64,000 nt of DNA from contig NZ_JAOEIY010000002.1 in assembly GCF_025966695.1 (NCBI RefSeq), positions 310,001 to 374,000 on the forward strand. The letters are read 5' to 3'. The notes under the pieces are model-generated. The model was given only the letters and a program-made list of their open reading frames with translations, had not been told where the DNA came from and did not search any database. The stretch's first letter is position 1; every line of letters begins with the position of its first letter. A program made the translations under genes and the position numbers. The DNA comes from Stutzerimonas sp. S1. GTDB taxonomy: Bacteria > Pseudomonadota > Gammaproteobacteria > Pseudomonadales > Pseudomonadaceae. This document shows positions 55,490 to 64,000 of the stretch, piece after piece.

Positions 55490-56302
55490 TCAGGCGCAGT
55501 CGATCCACACCGGGCAATGGTCGGAAGGCTTGTCCATCGCACGGATGTCGTAATCCACGCCGGCAGCGCGGACTCGTGCGTGCAGCGGCGCGGTGGTGAG
55601 GACGTAATCGATGCGCAGTCCCCGTCGCGGGTCGTCCTCGAAGCCACGGCTGCGGTAGTCGAACCAGCTGAAGCGGTCGGCGACGGTGGGGTTGAGGGTG
55701 CGGAAGCTGTCCTGCAGGCCCCACGCCTTCAGACGGCCCAGCCATTCGCGCTCTTCCGGCAGAAAGCTGCACTTGCCGGTGCGTAGCCAGCGCTTGGCGT
55801 TCACTTCGCCGATGCCGATATCGCAATCCTCGGGCGAGATGTTGAAGTCGCCCATCAGCGCCAGCGCTTCGCCCGGCGTGAAGCGTTGCTCCAGCATGGC
55901 CAGCAGGTCGGCGTAGAACTTGCTCTTGGCGGGGAACTTGACTGGGTGCTCACGGCTTTCGCCTTGCGGGAAATAGCCATTCATCACGGTGACCGGTTGA
56001 CCGTTGGCGTCGGCGAAGCGGCCCCAGATGAAACGTTTCTGCGAGTCCTCGCCATCGTCGGGAAAGCCCTTATGAATCTCCAGCGGCGCCTGGCGGGAGA
56101 GCAGGGCAACGCCGTAGTGACCTTTCTGGCCGTGAAAATGCACGTGGTATCCGAGTGCCTCGATGTCCGCCTGGGGAAACTGCTCGTCGGCGACCTTGGT
56201 TTCCTGCAGACCGATGACGTCCGGCTGATGCTTGTCGATCAGTGCTGCCAGCTGATGCGGTCGCGCGCGAAGGCCATTGATGTTGAAGGAGACGATTTTC
56301 AT
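55490..56302 (-). CDS. xthA: Exodeoxyribonuclease III
   Basis: A 270-residue AP endonuclease/3'-exonuclease of base-excision repair. The Mg2+ and catalytic residues lie in [46 protein letters not shown] and the final SDHCPVW. Length equals typical ExoIII. The start ATG at 56302 is fixed by [12 protein letters not shown]; the frame is open 47 codons further. AAGGAGACG would be misread on the wrong strand; the minus-strand site is GGAACAGCTTTCC and is weak. Confidence 0.94.
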   Translation of the reverse strand: MKIVSFNINGLRARPHQLAALIDKHQPDVIGLQETKVADEQFPQADIEALGYHVHFHGQKGHYGVALLSRQAPLEIHKGFPDDGEDSQKRFIWGRFADANGQPVTVMNGYFPQGESREHPVKFPAKSKFYADLLAMLEQRFTPGEALALMGDFNISPEDCDIGIGEVNAKRWLRTGKCSFLPEEREWLGRLKAWGLQDSFRTLNPTVADRFSWFDYRSRGFEDDPRRGLRIDYVLTTAPLHARVRAAGVDYDIRAMDKPSDHCPVWIDCA

Positions 56303-56460
56303 GGAAAGCTGTTCCGGCAAAAAAAACGCAGAGTTTAGGCGTTGTCTTGCGCAACAGGCGAGCCTCCAAACTGCACTGACGGTACGGTTGCCGGAAATTC
56401 GGCAGTGGCCGGGAGGTGGTGCTAACGTGCAACACAAATGCATAACAAGAGAAGCCGACT

Positions 56461-57099
56461 ATGCCGGACACCTCGGAGATACGGATGCTCGACAGCGGAT
56501 ATGCCCGCGAAGCCCGTTCCTTGCTCTACCACGCTTACCGCCACGATCCCACGTTTGCCTATCTGTTCGACGCTGACCGACCCGGCTACGACCAGCGTGT
56601 GCGCGCCACGGTACGCGAGCTGGTCAATCAGCACTTCCTGCAGGATCAGCCGGCACTGGGTCTGTTCATTCAGGATCGGCTGATCGGTGTGGCGCTGATC
56701 GCGCCACCGCAGCGTCGGCTGGATATCACGGAGAGCTGGGCCTGGCGTCTGCGCATGCTGCTGACTGCGGGTTTCCGTTGCACCCGGCGTTATCTCGAGT
56801 ACCACGCGACGGTTCTGAGTTGCTTGCCGCCAGGTGCCTTTCACGTGTTGCCGCTGCTGGGCGTACATCCGCAGTTCCAGGGCCAGCGTTACGGCGAGCA
56901 GCTGCTCGAGGCGCTGCACAACTGGTGCGCCGCCGACCCGAGCTCTGCCGGGTTGGTGATCGACACCGGCAACGCGCGCTATCTCAACTTCTATGAACGC
57001 CAGGGCTATCAGGAAATCGGCCAAGTCGCGATCGGCCCGGTGATCGAGCACGTGTTCTTCCACCCGGCACCGGAGCAGGTCGCCGCCGTCGGCCCCTGA
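56461..57099 (+). CDS. GNAT-family N-acetyltransferase
   Basis: A 212-residue protein with the acetyl-CoA-binding motif LLGVHPQFQGQRYGEQLLEAL (Q-G-Q-R-Y-G pyrophosphate loop) and the late helix VIDTGNARYLNFYERQGYQEI. The long N-terminal half before motif A is typical of small-molecule acetyltransferases. Substrate unknown. Divergent from xthA. Confidence 0.85.
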   Translation: MPDTSEIRMLDSGYAREARSLLYHAYRHDPTFAYLFDADRPGYDQRVRATVRELVNQHFLQDQPALGLFIQDRLIGVALIAPPQRRLDITESWAWRLRMLLTAGFRCTRRYLEYHATVLSCLPPGAFHVLPLLGVHPQFQGQRYGEQLLEALHNWCAADPSSAGLVIDTGNARYLNFYERQGYQEIGQVAIGPVIEHVFFHPAPEQVAAVGP

Positions 57100-57118
57100 A
57101 CGCGCCGAATTCTGCTGC

Positions 57119-57144
57119 GCTTCGCCAGTCACAACTGGCGAAGC
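57119..57144. repeat. 11-bp perfect hairpin downstream of the GNAT gene
   Basis: GCTTCGCCAGT (57119-57129), loop CACA, ACTGGCGAAGC (57134-57144). There is no T-run. It lies between the GNAT stop and tamA, and may end or stabilise the GNAT transcript. Confidence 0.55.
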
Positions 57145-57245
57145 CGCAACGATTCCCGGTCATGCCAGCTGTCCCTTTATCTTCCGTGTCTGCCAGGTGT
57201 CTGCCGTGCGAGAGCCTGTGCCGCCGCGTGCTAGCATTCCTCGCT

Positions 57246-58973
57246 ATGTCTACTTCCATCCGCCGGGGCGTCGCCTGCGCCGTTCTACTTTGCCTCGCGT
57301 GCGCCGCTGCCCGGGCTGCCGAGCTCGATGTGCGAGTGGAGCCGGACAATCGCGAGCTGCGCCAGAACGTCGAGAACTACATCGGCGCGCTGGGCGATCG
57401 CGACGAGCGCGAGCTGTTGCGCTACAGCCGCATCGCTCATCGCCAGGCGGAAAAGGCGCTGCAAGCACTCGGCTACTATCGCGGCCAGATTGACAGCGAA
57501 GTTCGTGGCGGCGACGCGCCACGGCTGATCCTGCATATTCAGCCGGGCGATCCGGTGCGGCTGCGCACGGTCAACGTGCGCGTCGAGGGACCTGCGGCCA
57601 GCTTTGCCGGGTTCCAGGTGCCACAGCGCCAGTTGCGCAGCGGCGATGTGCTCAACCACGGTCGCTATGAAGAGGCCAAACAGCAGTTTCTCAACCAGGC
57701 TTCGCGTTACGGCTACTTCGATGGCCGCTTCACCCACCAGCGTCTGGCAATCGATCCGCAGCAGGGGCACGCTGATATCGAACTGGTATTCGACAGCGGC
57801 CCGCGCTATCGCCTGGGGCAGGTGAGCTTCGCGGGCGATGCGCCGTTCGACGAAGAGCTGCTCGCACGTATGGTGCCGTTCCAGAGCGGCACGCCCTACG
57901 ACTCGGAATTGATCGCCGAGCTGAATCAGGCCCTGCAGTCGAGCGGCTATTTCGAGGGGGTGCGCGTCGATGCCAACCCTGCCAGTGCCGAGGCGCAAAG
58001 CATTCCTGTCGCCGTCCAGCTGACCACCCGCGAGCCGCGTACAGTCGGCATTGGTCTTGGCTTTTCCACCGACGTCGGTCCGCGGGTTCGGCTGAACTGG
58101 ACGCGCCACTGGGTCAACCCGCAGGGCCACAGCTATGGTGCGGAAACCGAGCTGTCGGCGCCGCGGCAGAACGTCGGCCTGTACTACGACGTGCCGCTGG
58201 ACCCGCCACTGACCGACAAACTGCGCTACGTCGCCGGCTACCAGTACGAAGAGCTTGCCGATACCGACAGCCTGAGCCGCCTGCTCAAGCTCGGGCCGGA
58301 ATGGCACAGCGAGCTGCCCAGCGGCTGGCAGCGGGTGCTCTCGCTGAAATGGCAGCACGAGGAGTACCGCCTCGGCGACGATTCGGGATTGAGTACCCTG
58401 CTAATGCCCGGCGTGGCCTACAGCTACCTGCGCAGCGACAGCCGCATCGACCCCAGCGAAGGTTATCGCCTGCAGTTCGAGCTGGCGGCGGCCAAGGACG
58501 GCGTGCTGTCGGATGCCAATCTGGTGCACGCCAACGCCCAGCTGCGCGGCCTGACCACGCTTGGCAAGCGCCATCGTTTCCTCGGCCGCGTGCAGCTGGG
58601 CGGCAACTGGACTGACGAGTACTTCGGCGTACCGCCATCGCTGCGCTACTTTGCCGGTGGTGACCAGAGCGTGCGCGGTTACGACTACCAGAGCCTGTCG
58701 CCGACCAACTCCGACGGCGACCGCATCGGCGGCCGCTACCAGTTCGCCGCGAGCGCCGAATACCAGTATTCAATTGCCGAGCGCTGGCGCGTGGCGACCT
58801 TCGTCGATCAGGGCAACGCCTTCAACTCGCTGGACTTTCCGACGCTCAAGAGCAGCGTCGGCGTGGGTCTGCGCTGGGTGTCGCCGGTCGGACCAATCCG
58901 CGTCGACCTGGCCCATCCACTCGACGGCGATAGCGGCGTGCGCCTGCACTTCTCCATGGGGCCGGAGCTGTGA
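57246..58973 (+). CDS. tamA: Outer-membrane translocation component TamA
   Basis: A 575-residue Omp85-family protein that, with TamB, helps insert autotransporters and move lipids to the outer membrane. A signal peptide (1-25, ending ARA) precedes three POTRA domains (about 25-260, for example RYRLGQVSFAGDAPFDEELL) and a 16-strand barrel (about 270-575) ending PLDGDSGVRLHFSMGPEL with the barrel lid motif RYFAGGDQSVRGYDYQSL. The start at 57246 (MSTSIRRGVACAV) is preferred over an upstream in-frame ATG because the signal peptide then has normal length. It overlaps tamB by 4 bp (GTGA). Confidence 0.94.
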   Translation: MSTSIRRGVACAVLLCLACAAARAAELDVRVEPDNRELRQNVENYIGALGDRDERELLRYSRIAHRQAEKALQALGYYRGQIDSEVRGGDAPRLILHIQPGDPVRLRTVNVRVEGPAASFAGFQVPQRQLRSGDVLNHGRYEEAKQQFLNQASRYGYFDGRFTHQRLAIDPQQGHADIELVFDSGPRYRLGQVSFAGDAPFDEELLARMVPFQSGTPYDSELIAELNQALQSSGYFEGVRVDANPASAEAQSIPVAVQLTTREPRTVGIGLGFSTDVGPRVRLNWTRHWVNPQGHSYGAETELSAPRQNVGLYYDVPLDPPLTDKLRYVAGYQYEELADTDSLSRLLKLGPEWHSELPSGWQRVLSLKWQHEEYRLGDDSGLSTLLMPGVAYSYLRSDSRIDPSEGYRLQFELAAAKDGVLSDANLVHANAQLRGLTTLGKRHRFLGRVQLGGNWTDEYFGVPPSLRYFAGGDQSVRGYDYQSLSPTNSDGDRIGGRYQFAASAEYQYSIAERWRVATFVDQGNAFNSLDFPTLKSSVGVGLRWVSPVGPIRVDLAHPLDGDSGVRLHFSMGPEL

Positions 58974-61900
58974 AGCGTCTCGGCTGGTCGCTGCTTACGC
59001 TGCTGCTCCTGCTCGGCGTCGCGCTGGGCGGGGTGCTCGGCACCACCGCCGGTAGCCGCTGGCTGCTCCAGCGCGTGCCCGGGCTGCAGGTCGAGGGGTT
59101 TGCCGGCCATCTCGCGGGGCGCTGGCAGGCCGAGCGCTTACTCTGGCAGCAGGGTGAGCAACGCGTCGAGCTGCTGGCGCCGCGCTTCGCCTGGTCGCCG
59201 GGCTGCCTGTTGCGGCTGACGCTGTGCATCGACGAACTGGTTGCCGAAGACGTGCAACTGCATTTCCCGCCGGGCGCCGAAGCCACCGACAGCGCGCCGT
59301 TCAGCCTGCCGGACATCCGCTTGCCGCTGGCGCTGCGCGTGGAGCGCATTGAGCTCGGCCGTGTTCGGCTGAACGACGTCGAGCAAGTGCAGGGCCTGCA
59401 GCTGCGCGCCGACTGGCGAGGCGAGGGGTTGGATATCCAGGCGCTGCACCTGCGCCGCGCCGATGGCGAGCTGCAGCTCAGAGGACGCCTGCAACCGAGC
59501 GGTGCCTGGCCATTGGCGCTGGTCGGCGAGGCGCAGCTTGGCCTGATCGAAGGGCGGCCGTGGACGCTGGCGCTGCGCCTCGATGGCGAGTTGCGCGACC
59601 GCCTGGCACTCACCGTCGACAGCCGCGGCTATCTGGACGGCACGCTCAGCGGCTACCTGCAACCGCTGGCTGAGCACCTGCCGGCGACCCTGCGCTTGCA
59701 GGCCGAGGGCTTTCGCGCCACGCCGGAGCTGCCCGACAGCCTGCGCCTGGACGCCGTCGAACTGACCGCCAGCGGCGACCTGCAGGACGGCTATCGGCTG
59801 CTCGGTAACGCCGAATTGCCGGGCGAGGGCGGGGTGGTGCGACTGGCGCTGGACGGTCTGCTCAAGGCCAGTGGCGCGACACTCGAGGTGCTCGAGCTGG
59901 ACGCCGGCGACGGGCAGTACGTGCGTCTGCACGGCCAGCTCGACTGGCAGCAGGCGCTGGCCGGGGAGGCGAACCTGGCCTGGCGTAACTTTCCCTGGCA
60001 GCGACTCTACCCGCTGGCAGAACCGCCGCCGGTAAGCCTGCGCGAGCTGGACGCTCAGCTGCAGTACGACGATGGCGCCTACCTCGGTCACTTCGAGTCG
60101 GCGCTGAGCGGTCCGGCCGGCGATTTCAGCCTGGACAGCCCGCTCAGCGGCAACCTTGAGGTGGTGCACCTGCCGCAGCTGCAACTGCGCGCCGGGCAGG
60201 GTGCCGCCACCGGCAGCCTGAGCGTTGGTTTCGCCGATGGCGTCGACTGGAAGGCCAACCTGCAACTGAGCGAGCTGGACCCGGCGTACTGGCTGGCGCA
60301 GCTGCCCGGCCAGCTCGGCGGTACGCTCAGGAGCCGAGGCGCACTGCGCGACGAAACGCTGCAGGCCGAAGCCGAACTGGACCTCGCCGGCCAGCTGCGC
60401 GGCCAGCCGAGTCAGCTGCAGCTCTCGGCGGCCGGGCTGGGCACTAACTGGGACGTCCCGCGCCTCGACCTGCGCGTCGGAGCCAATCGTATTCATGGCT
60501 CCGGGCATTGGAGCGAGACGCTGGACGGCGAACTGCGTGTGCAATTGCCGCGTCTGGCGCAGCTCTGGCCTGGGCTCCGGGGGCAGCTCGACGGTCTGGT
60601 GCAACTGGCCGGCACCGCGGCCGCGCCGCAGGGTTCGGCTCGTCTGAACGGCCAGACGTTGGCTTATCAGGCCAACCGGGTGGAGCGCCTGCGCCTCGAT
60701 GCCGCGCTCGGCCAAGGCGAACGCGCGACGCTGCGGCTGGTCGCCGATGCGCTGCAGCTGGGCGACAACGACATGGGCAACCTGCAGCTCGATGCCAGCG
60801 GCACGCGCGCGCGTCATCAGGCCGGGCTGCAGCTCGACGGGCCGACGCTGGACTTCGCCGCCGCGCTCGACGGCAGCCTGCAGGATGCCGACTGGCAAGG
60901 CCACCTGCTGCGCGCGACGCTCCAGGCGCACGAACAGCGCTGGGCCTTGCAGAGTCCCGCGGCGATCCGCCGTCGTGCCGATGGCCGCGTGGAGCTGGGC
61001 GCGCACTGCTGGCGCGACGCCCCGGCATCGCTCTGCGCCGAGGAGCAGAGGCTGCTGCCGGAACCGCAGTTGCGATACCGGCTGCGCGATTTCCCGCTGG
61101 ACAGCCTCGCCGGCTTCTTCCCCGAGGATTTTGCCTGGCAGGGCGAGCTGAACGCCGATCTGCGCCTGGACCTGCCGGAGGCCGGGCCGAACGGCGAGCT
61201 GCGCATCGACGCCGGCGCCGGCGTGCTGCGCCTGCGCGACGGTGAGGCCTGGCACGATTTTCCCTATCGCACGCTGACGCTCGACAGTCGCCTGCGGCCG
61301 GAGCGCATCGACAGTCAGCTGCGCTTCGATGGCGGCGAGCTGGGTGAAGTGGACGTCAGCACGCGCATCGATCCGCGCCGTGCGATCAAACCGCTGGAGG
61401 GTGAGTTCCGCCTGCGTGGCCTCGATCTGGCGGTCGCGCGACCGTTCGCGCCAATGGTCGAACGCCTGCAGGGTGAGCTGAACGGCAGCGGACGGCTGGC
61501 AGGCAGCCTGCATGAACCCGAGTTGCAGGGGGAGTTGCGCCTGAGTGGCGGCGAGCTTGCCGGCAGCGAACTGCCCGTGACGCTGGAGCAATTGCAGGCG
61601 CGCCTGCTGATCGACGGCCAGCAGCTGCGGATCGACGGCGACTGGCGCAGTGGCGAGCAGGGGCGTGGTGCCTTGAGCGGCACGCTGGACTGGCACGCCG
61701 CGCCGGGCCTCGACCTGCGCCTGAAGGGCGAACGCCTGCCGGTGGTGGTCGAGCCCTATGCCGATCTTGAGGTTGATCCGGATCTGAGCATCACCCTGGC
61801 TGATGAGCAATTGGCGATCAGTGGACGGGTACTGGTGCCCCGCGGCGCGATCACCGTGCGGGAACTGCCACCGGCGACGGTCAAGGTATCCGAGGATGCG

Positions 61901-62638
61901 GTGATCGTCGGTGCCGAGGGCGAACCGGCAAATGCACCACTGGCGGTGAAGATGGACATCGATGTGGAGGTCGGCCAGGAACGCCTGCGATTCGCAGGCT
62001 TCGGCCTGACCGCAGATCTGGCCGGCTACCTGCACATCGGCGACAACCTGAACGCGCGCGGCGAGCTGAACCTGAACAACGGCCGCTATCGCGCGTATGG
62101 CCAGCGTCTGAGCATTCGCCGCGCGCGACTGCTATTCACCGGCGTACTGACGCAGCCCTATCTCGATATCGAGGCGATCCGCCGCGTCGAGGCGCACGAC
62201 GTCATCGCCGGTTTGCGCATAAGCGGCAGCGCCGAACAGCCACGCGTCGATGTATTTGCTGAACCGGCGATGAGCCAGGAACAGGCATTGTCCTATCTGG
62301 TGCTGGGACGCCCGTTGGGCGCCGACAGTGGTGACAGCAACCTGCTGGCTCAGGCTGCACTGGGACTGGGGCTGGCCGGTAGCGCATCGATTACGGGCGG
62401 GCTCGCGCAGCGCTTGGGCATCGAGGAGTTCCAGCTGGATACCGAGGGCAGCGGCGCTGCCACCAGTGTCGTCGCCAGCGGCCGGCTTTCCGAGCGTCTG
62501 ACCCTGCGTTACGGGGTAGGGGTGTTCGAGTCGTCCAACACCATCGCGCTGCGCTACCAGCTGACTCGGCGACTTTTCTTGGAGGCTGCCAGCGGGCTGG
62601 CCAGCTCCCTCGATCTGTTCTACCGACGCGATTTCTGA
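58970..62638 (+). CDS. tamB: Translocation and assembly module protein TamB
   Basis: A 1222-residue inner-membrane-anchored AsmA/DUF490 family protein that forms a hydrophobic groove across the periplasm. One N-terminal membrane helix (residues 6-22) is followed by long beta-rich repeats and the conserved C-terminal DUF490 region (LDIEAIRRVEAHDVIAGLRISGSAEQPRVDVF read in parts, then EQALSYLVLGRPLG and a final YQLTRRLFLEAASGLASSLDLFYRRDF-like end). GTG start overlaps the tamA stop. The length is within the usual range for Pseudomonas TamB. Confidence 0.94.
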   Translation: MKRLGWSLLTLLLLLGVALGGVLGTTAGSRWLLQRVPGLQVEGFAGHLAGRWQAERLLWQQGEQRVELLAPRFAWSPGCLLRLTLCIDELVAEDVQLHFPPGAEATDSAPFSLPDIRLPLALRVERIELGRVRLNDVEQVQGLQLRADWRGEGLDIQALHLRRADGELQLRGRLQPSGAWPLALVGEAQLGLIEGRPWTLALRLDGELRDRLALTVDSRGYLDGTLSGYLQPLAEHLPATLRLQAEGFRATPELPDSLRLDAVELTASGDLQDGYRLLGNAELPGEGGVVRLALDGLLKASGATLEVLELDAGDGQYVRLHGQLDWQQALAGEANLAWRNFPWQRLYPLAEPPPVSLRELDAQLQYDDGAYLGHFESALSGPAGDFSLDSPLSGNLEVVHLPQLQLRAGQGAATGSLSVGFADGVDWKANLQLSELDPAYWLAQLPGQLGGTLRSRGALRDETLQAEAELDLAGQLRGQPSQLQLSAAGLGTNWDVPRLDLRVGANRIHGSGHWSETLDGELRVQLPRLAQLWPGLRGQLDGLVQLAGTAAAPQGSARLNGQTLAYQANRVERLRLDAALGQGERATLRLVADALQLGDNDMGNLQLDASGTRARHQAGLQLDGPTLDFAAALDGSLQDADWQGHLLRATLQAHEQRWALQSPAAIRRRADGRVELGAHCWRDAPASLCAEEQRLLPEPQLRYRLRDFPLDSLAGFFPEDFAWQGELNADLRLDLPEAGPNGELRIDAGAGVLRLRDGEAWHDFPYRTLTLDSRLRPERIDSQLRFDGGELGEVDVSTRIDPRRAIKPLEGEFRLRGLDLAVARPFAPMVERLQGELNGSGRLAGSLHEPELQGELRLSGGELAGSELPVTLEQLQARLLIDGQQLRIDGDWRSGEQGRGALSGTLDWHAAPGLDLRLKGERLPVVVEPYADLEVDPDLSITLADEQLAISGRVLVPRGAITVRELPPATVKVSEDAVIVGAEGEPANAPLAVKMDIDVEVGQERLRFAGFGLTADLAGYLHIGDNLNARGELNLNNGRYRAYGQRLSIRRARLLFTGVLTQPYLDIEAIRRVEAHDVIAGLRISGSAEQPRVDVFAEPAMSQEQALSYLVLGRPLGADSGDSNLLAQAALGLGLAGSASITGGLAQRLGIEEFQLDTEGSGAATSVVASGRLSERLTLRYGVGVFESSNTIALRYQLTRRLFLEAASGLASSLDLFYRRDF

Positions 62639-62709
62639 CCGCCGCGCCGGCGGCGTGGAACTGTGCCGGCACTGGTCTACGCTGTCGTTCGTGCGCTCGG
62701 CACGATAGG

Positions 62710-62755
62710 TCGGAAGTTCCTGACCGTTCGGTCCGAATCGGACTTCCGAATTTTT
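62710..62755 (+). terminator. Rho-independent terminator after tamB
   Basis: Outer arms TCGGAAGT (62710-62717) and ACTTCCGA (62742-62749), with an inner hairpin GACCG-TT-CGGTC, followed by A and five T residues (62751-62755). A branched but strong terminator. Confidence 0.65.
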
Positions 62756-62896
62756 CTGGAAACTGGCCTAATTCGTCGGCGCCCAACGACGAAGCCCGGT
62801 GTTAGCATCCGGCGTCTGCACCCCGCGCGAGAGTCGGGCAGACGTCTAGCACGAGTCTTGCAGTGCCTGTGCTTGCCGTCCCGGAACCTGGGAGGG

Positions 62897-62955
62897 TTCA
62901 ACGGATCCATCAGTGTCGGGCCGTTGAAAAAACATCCCCCTTGTTTTTTCAACGG
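62897..62955 (+). promoter_or_regulatory. Alternative-hairpin leader upstream of the AGCS symporter
   Basis: TTCAACGG (62897-62904), CCGTTGAA (62921-62928) and TTCAACGG (62948-62955) are three complementary segments; the middle one can pair with either neighbour but not both. The downstream pairing extends to a perfect 13-bp stem, CCGTTGAAAAAAC (62921-62933) / GTTTTTTCAACGG (62943-62955), around a 9-base loop. The remainder of the 62639-63018 gap holds no gene. This resembles an attenuator or antiterminator layout for the gene at 63019. Confidence 0.45.
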
Positions 62956-63018
62956 CTCAGGGAAGGTGGTCCAAATCGCGCGAGGATCCCTCGCTCAAAG
63001 AAAAATAAGGTGTCTCGA

Positions 63019-64000
63019 ATGGAATTCCTGCAAAACCTAGTCAATAGCATTAACGGCCTCGTGTGGGGGCCACCCATGCTGGTTCTCATCCTCGGAACCG
63101 GGCTGATCCTGATGGTGATGCTCAAGTTCATGCCGCTGAGTCGCATCGGTACCGGGTTTGCCCTGATGTGGGGCGGTCGCACCAAGGGCGACGACGCCAC
63201 CGGGGAGATCAGTCCCTTTCAGGCACTGATGACGTCTCTGGCCGCGACGGTCGGTACCGGCAACATCGCGGGTGTGGCCACGGCGATCTTCCTCGGTGGG
63301 CCGGGGGCGCTGTTCTGGATGTGGTGCACCGCGCTCGTTGGCATGGCGACCAAGTACTGTGAAGTGGTGCTGGCGGTGCACTACCGCGAGAAGGATGACC
63401 GTGGCGAGCATGTCGGTGGGCCGATGTATGCCATCAAGAACGGTCTTGGCAAGAAGTGGGTCTGGCTCGGTACGGCATTCGCCATTTTCGGCGGCTTCGC
63501 CGGCTTCGGCATTGGCAACATGGTGCAGGTCAACAGCATGGCGCATGCGCTGGAAACGACCTTCGCGGTACCGCTTTGGGTGACCGGCGTCGCCACCATG
63601 GTGATCGTCGGCCTGGTGATCCTTGGCGGCATTCGTCGCATCGGCGTGGTCGCGGCGTCGCTGGTGCCGTTCATGTGCCTGGCCTACGTCATCGCGGCCA
63701 TCGTGGTGCTGGTCGTCAATGCCGAGGCAATCCCGGCGGCGTTCGAACTGATCTTTACCCACGCCTTTACGCCGATTGCCGCAACCGGCGGCTTCGCCGG
63801 CGCCGCGGTGATGGCGGCAATTCGTTTCGGCGTTGCTCGTGGCATCTTCTCCAACGAGGCAGGCCTCGGCACGGCGGGTATCGCCCAGGCAGCAGGAACC
63901 ACCACCAGTTCGGTGCGCTCCGGCATGATCGGCATGCTCGGGACGTTCATCGACACCATCATCGTCTGCTCGATGACCGGTCTGGCGATCATCTGCACAG
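63019..64000 (+). CDS. Alanine/glycine:cation symporter family protein (partial)
   Basis: A sodium-coupled amino-acid permease of the AGCS (DAACS-like) family, cut by the window end after 327 codons. It opens MEFLQNLVNSINGLVWGPPM, then LVLILGTGLILMVMLKF and the family hallmarks SPFQALMTSLAATVGTGNIAGVATAI and TKYCEVVLAVHYRE, with further helices to the end, including AAIRFGVARGIFSNEAGLGTAG. AAGG lies 8 bp before the ATG. The remaining part of the protein (probably about 130-150 residues) is outside the window. Confidence 0.92.
   Translation, partial: MEFLQNLVNSINGLVWGPPMLVLILGTGLILMVMLKFMPLSRIGTGFALMWGGRTKGDDATGEISPFQALMTSLAATVGTGNIAGVATAIFLGGPGALFWMWCTALVGMATKYCEVVLAVHYREKDDRGEHVGGPMYAIKNGLGKKWVWLGTAFAIFGGFAGFGIGNMVQVNSMAHALETTFAVPLWVTGVATMVIVGLVILGGIRRIGVVAASLVPFMCLAYVIAAIVVLVVNAEAIPAAFELIFTHAFTPIAATGGFAGAAVMAAIRFGVARGIFSNEAGLGTAGIAQAAGTTTSSVRSGMIGMLGTFIDTIIVCSMTGLAIICT

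Noticed and set aside
59138-62035. Long open frame (965 codons) on the minus strand across tamB
   Set aside because: Gln/Ala/Arg-rich shadow of a GC-biased gene; tamB is the true product with clear membrane helix and conserved C-terminus.
62639-63018. Glycine riboswitch before the AGCS symporter
   Set aside because: No recognisable glycine-aptamer core; only alternative hairpins and the tamB terminator are seen.

Overview
The window is a GC-rich chromosomal segment of a Pseudomonas-group gammaproteobacterium, most likely the Pseudomonas stutzeri (Stutzerimonas) group. This rests on recognisable protein families, on the metH / cti / nfuA neighbourhood familiar from Pseudomonas, and on Pseudomonas-type regulatory motifs (Anr box, GntR-type TAGCGCT operator). 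No rRNA, tRNA, CRISPR array, insertion sequence or prophage was seen. Nearly all long antisense open frames are codon-bias shadows.

Layout. 1-12.7 kb: housekeeping and accessory genes (histidine phosphatase, SohB protease, AcuI-type reductase, assimilatory sulfite reductase cysI with its DUF934 partner, an Hsp20 gene behind a perfect Anr box, an LRR-protein kinase, an RlmN-like paralogue, two transporters), ending in a degraded acyltransferase fragment. 12.7-20 kb: metH and cti diverge around a MetR-type operator, followed by nfuA. 20-27.3 kb: a response regulator with a CheC-like domain coupled to a diguanylate cyclase, an MFS exporter, a GlxA-family regulator, topoisomerase IB and several small conserved proteins. 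27.6-32 kb: a Cache-type chemoreceptor, uppP and the ABC-F protein ybiT.

32.5-45.3 kb: a FixJ-type regulator and then ten tightly packed genes forming a complete chemosensory operon: membrane-anchored MCP without a sensor domain, CheY, a STAS protein, CheA, a 4-helix-bundle MCP, CheW, CheR, CheB, a REC-EAL c-di-GMP phosphodiesterase and a hybrid histidine kinase with REC and HPt domains. The last four genes overlap by 4 bp each (ATGA, TTGA, GTGA), so phosphotransfer, receptor adaptation and c-di-GMP hydrolysis are translated as one unit.

45.4-51.6 kb: zapE, ppiC and a gluconate module. Gluconokinase is fused in one reading frame to the small TRAP permease subunit, followed by the large permease, a binding-protein gene broken by one in-frame stop, and a LacI-type GntR regulator. 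A TAGCGCT palindrome lies upstream of the fusion gene and a 13/14 copy lies inside it, exactly in the interdomain linker. 51.6-64 kb: a LysR / acyl-CoA dehydrogenase divergent pair, a PstS-OmpA fusion behind a Pho box, xthA, a GNAT acetyltransferase, the tamA-tamB pair, and the start of an alanine/glycine:cation symporter preceded by mutually exclusive hairpins that look like an attenuator.

The most unusual items are the gntK-dctQ fusion with its internal operator, the broken dctP, and the c-di-GMP-linked chemosensory operon. Assignments come from reading the sequence and family knowledge only; no database search was possible.
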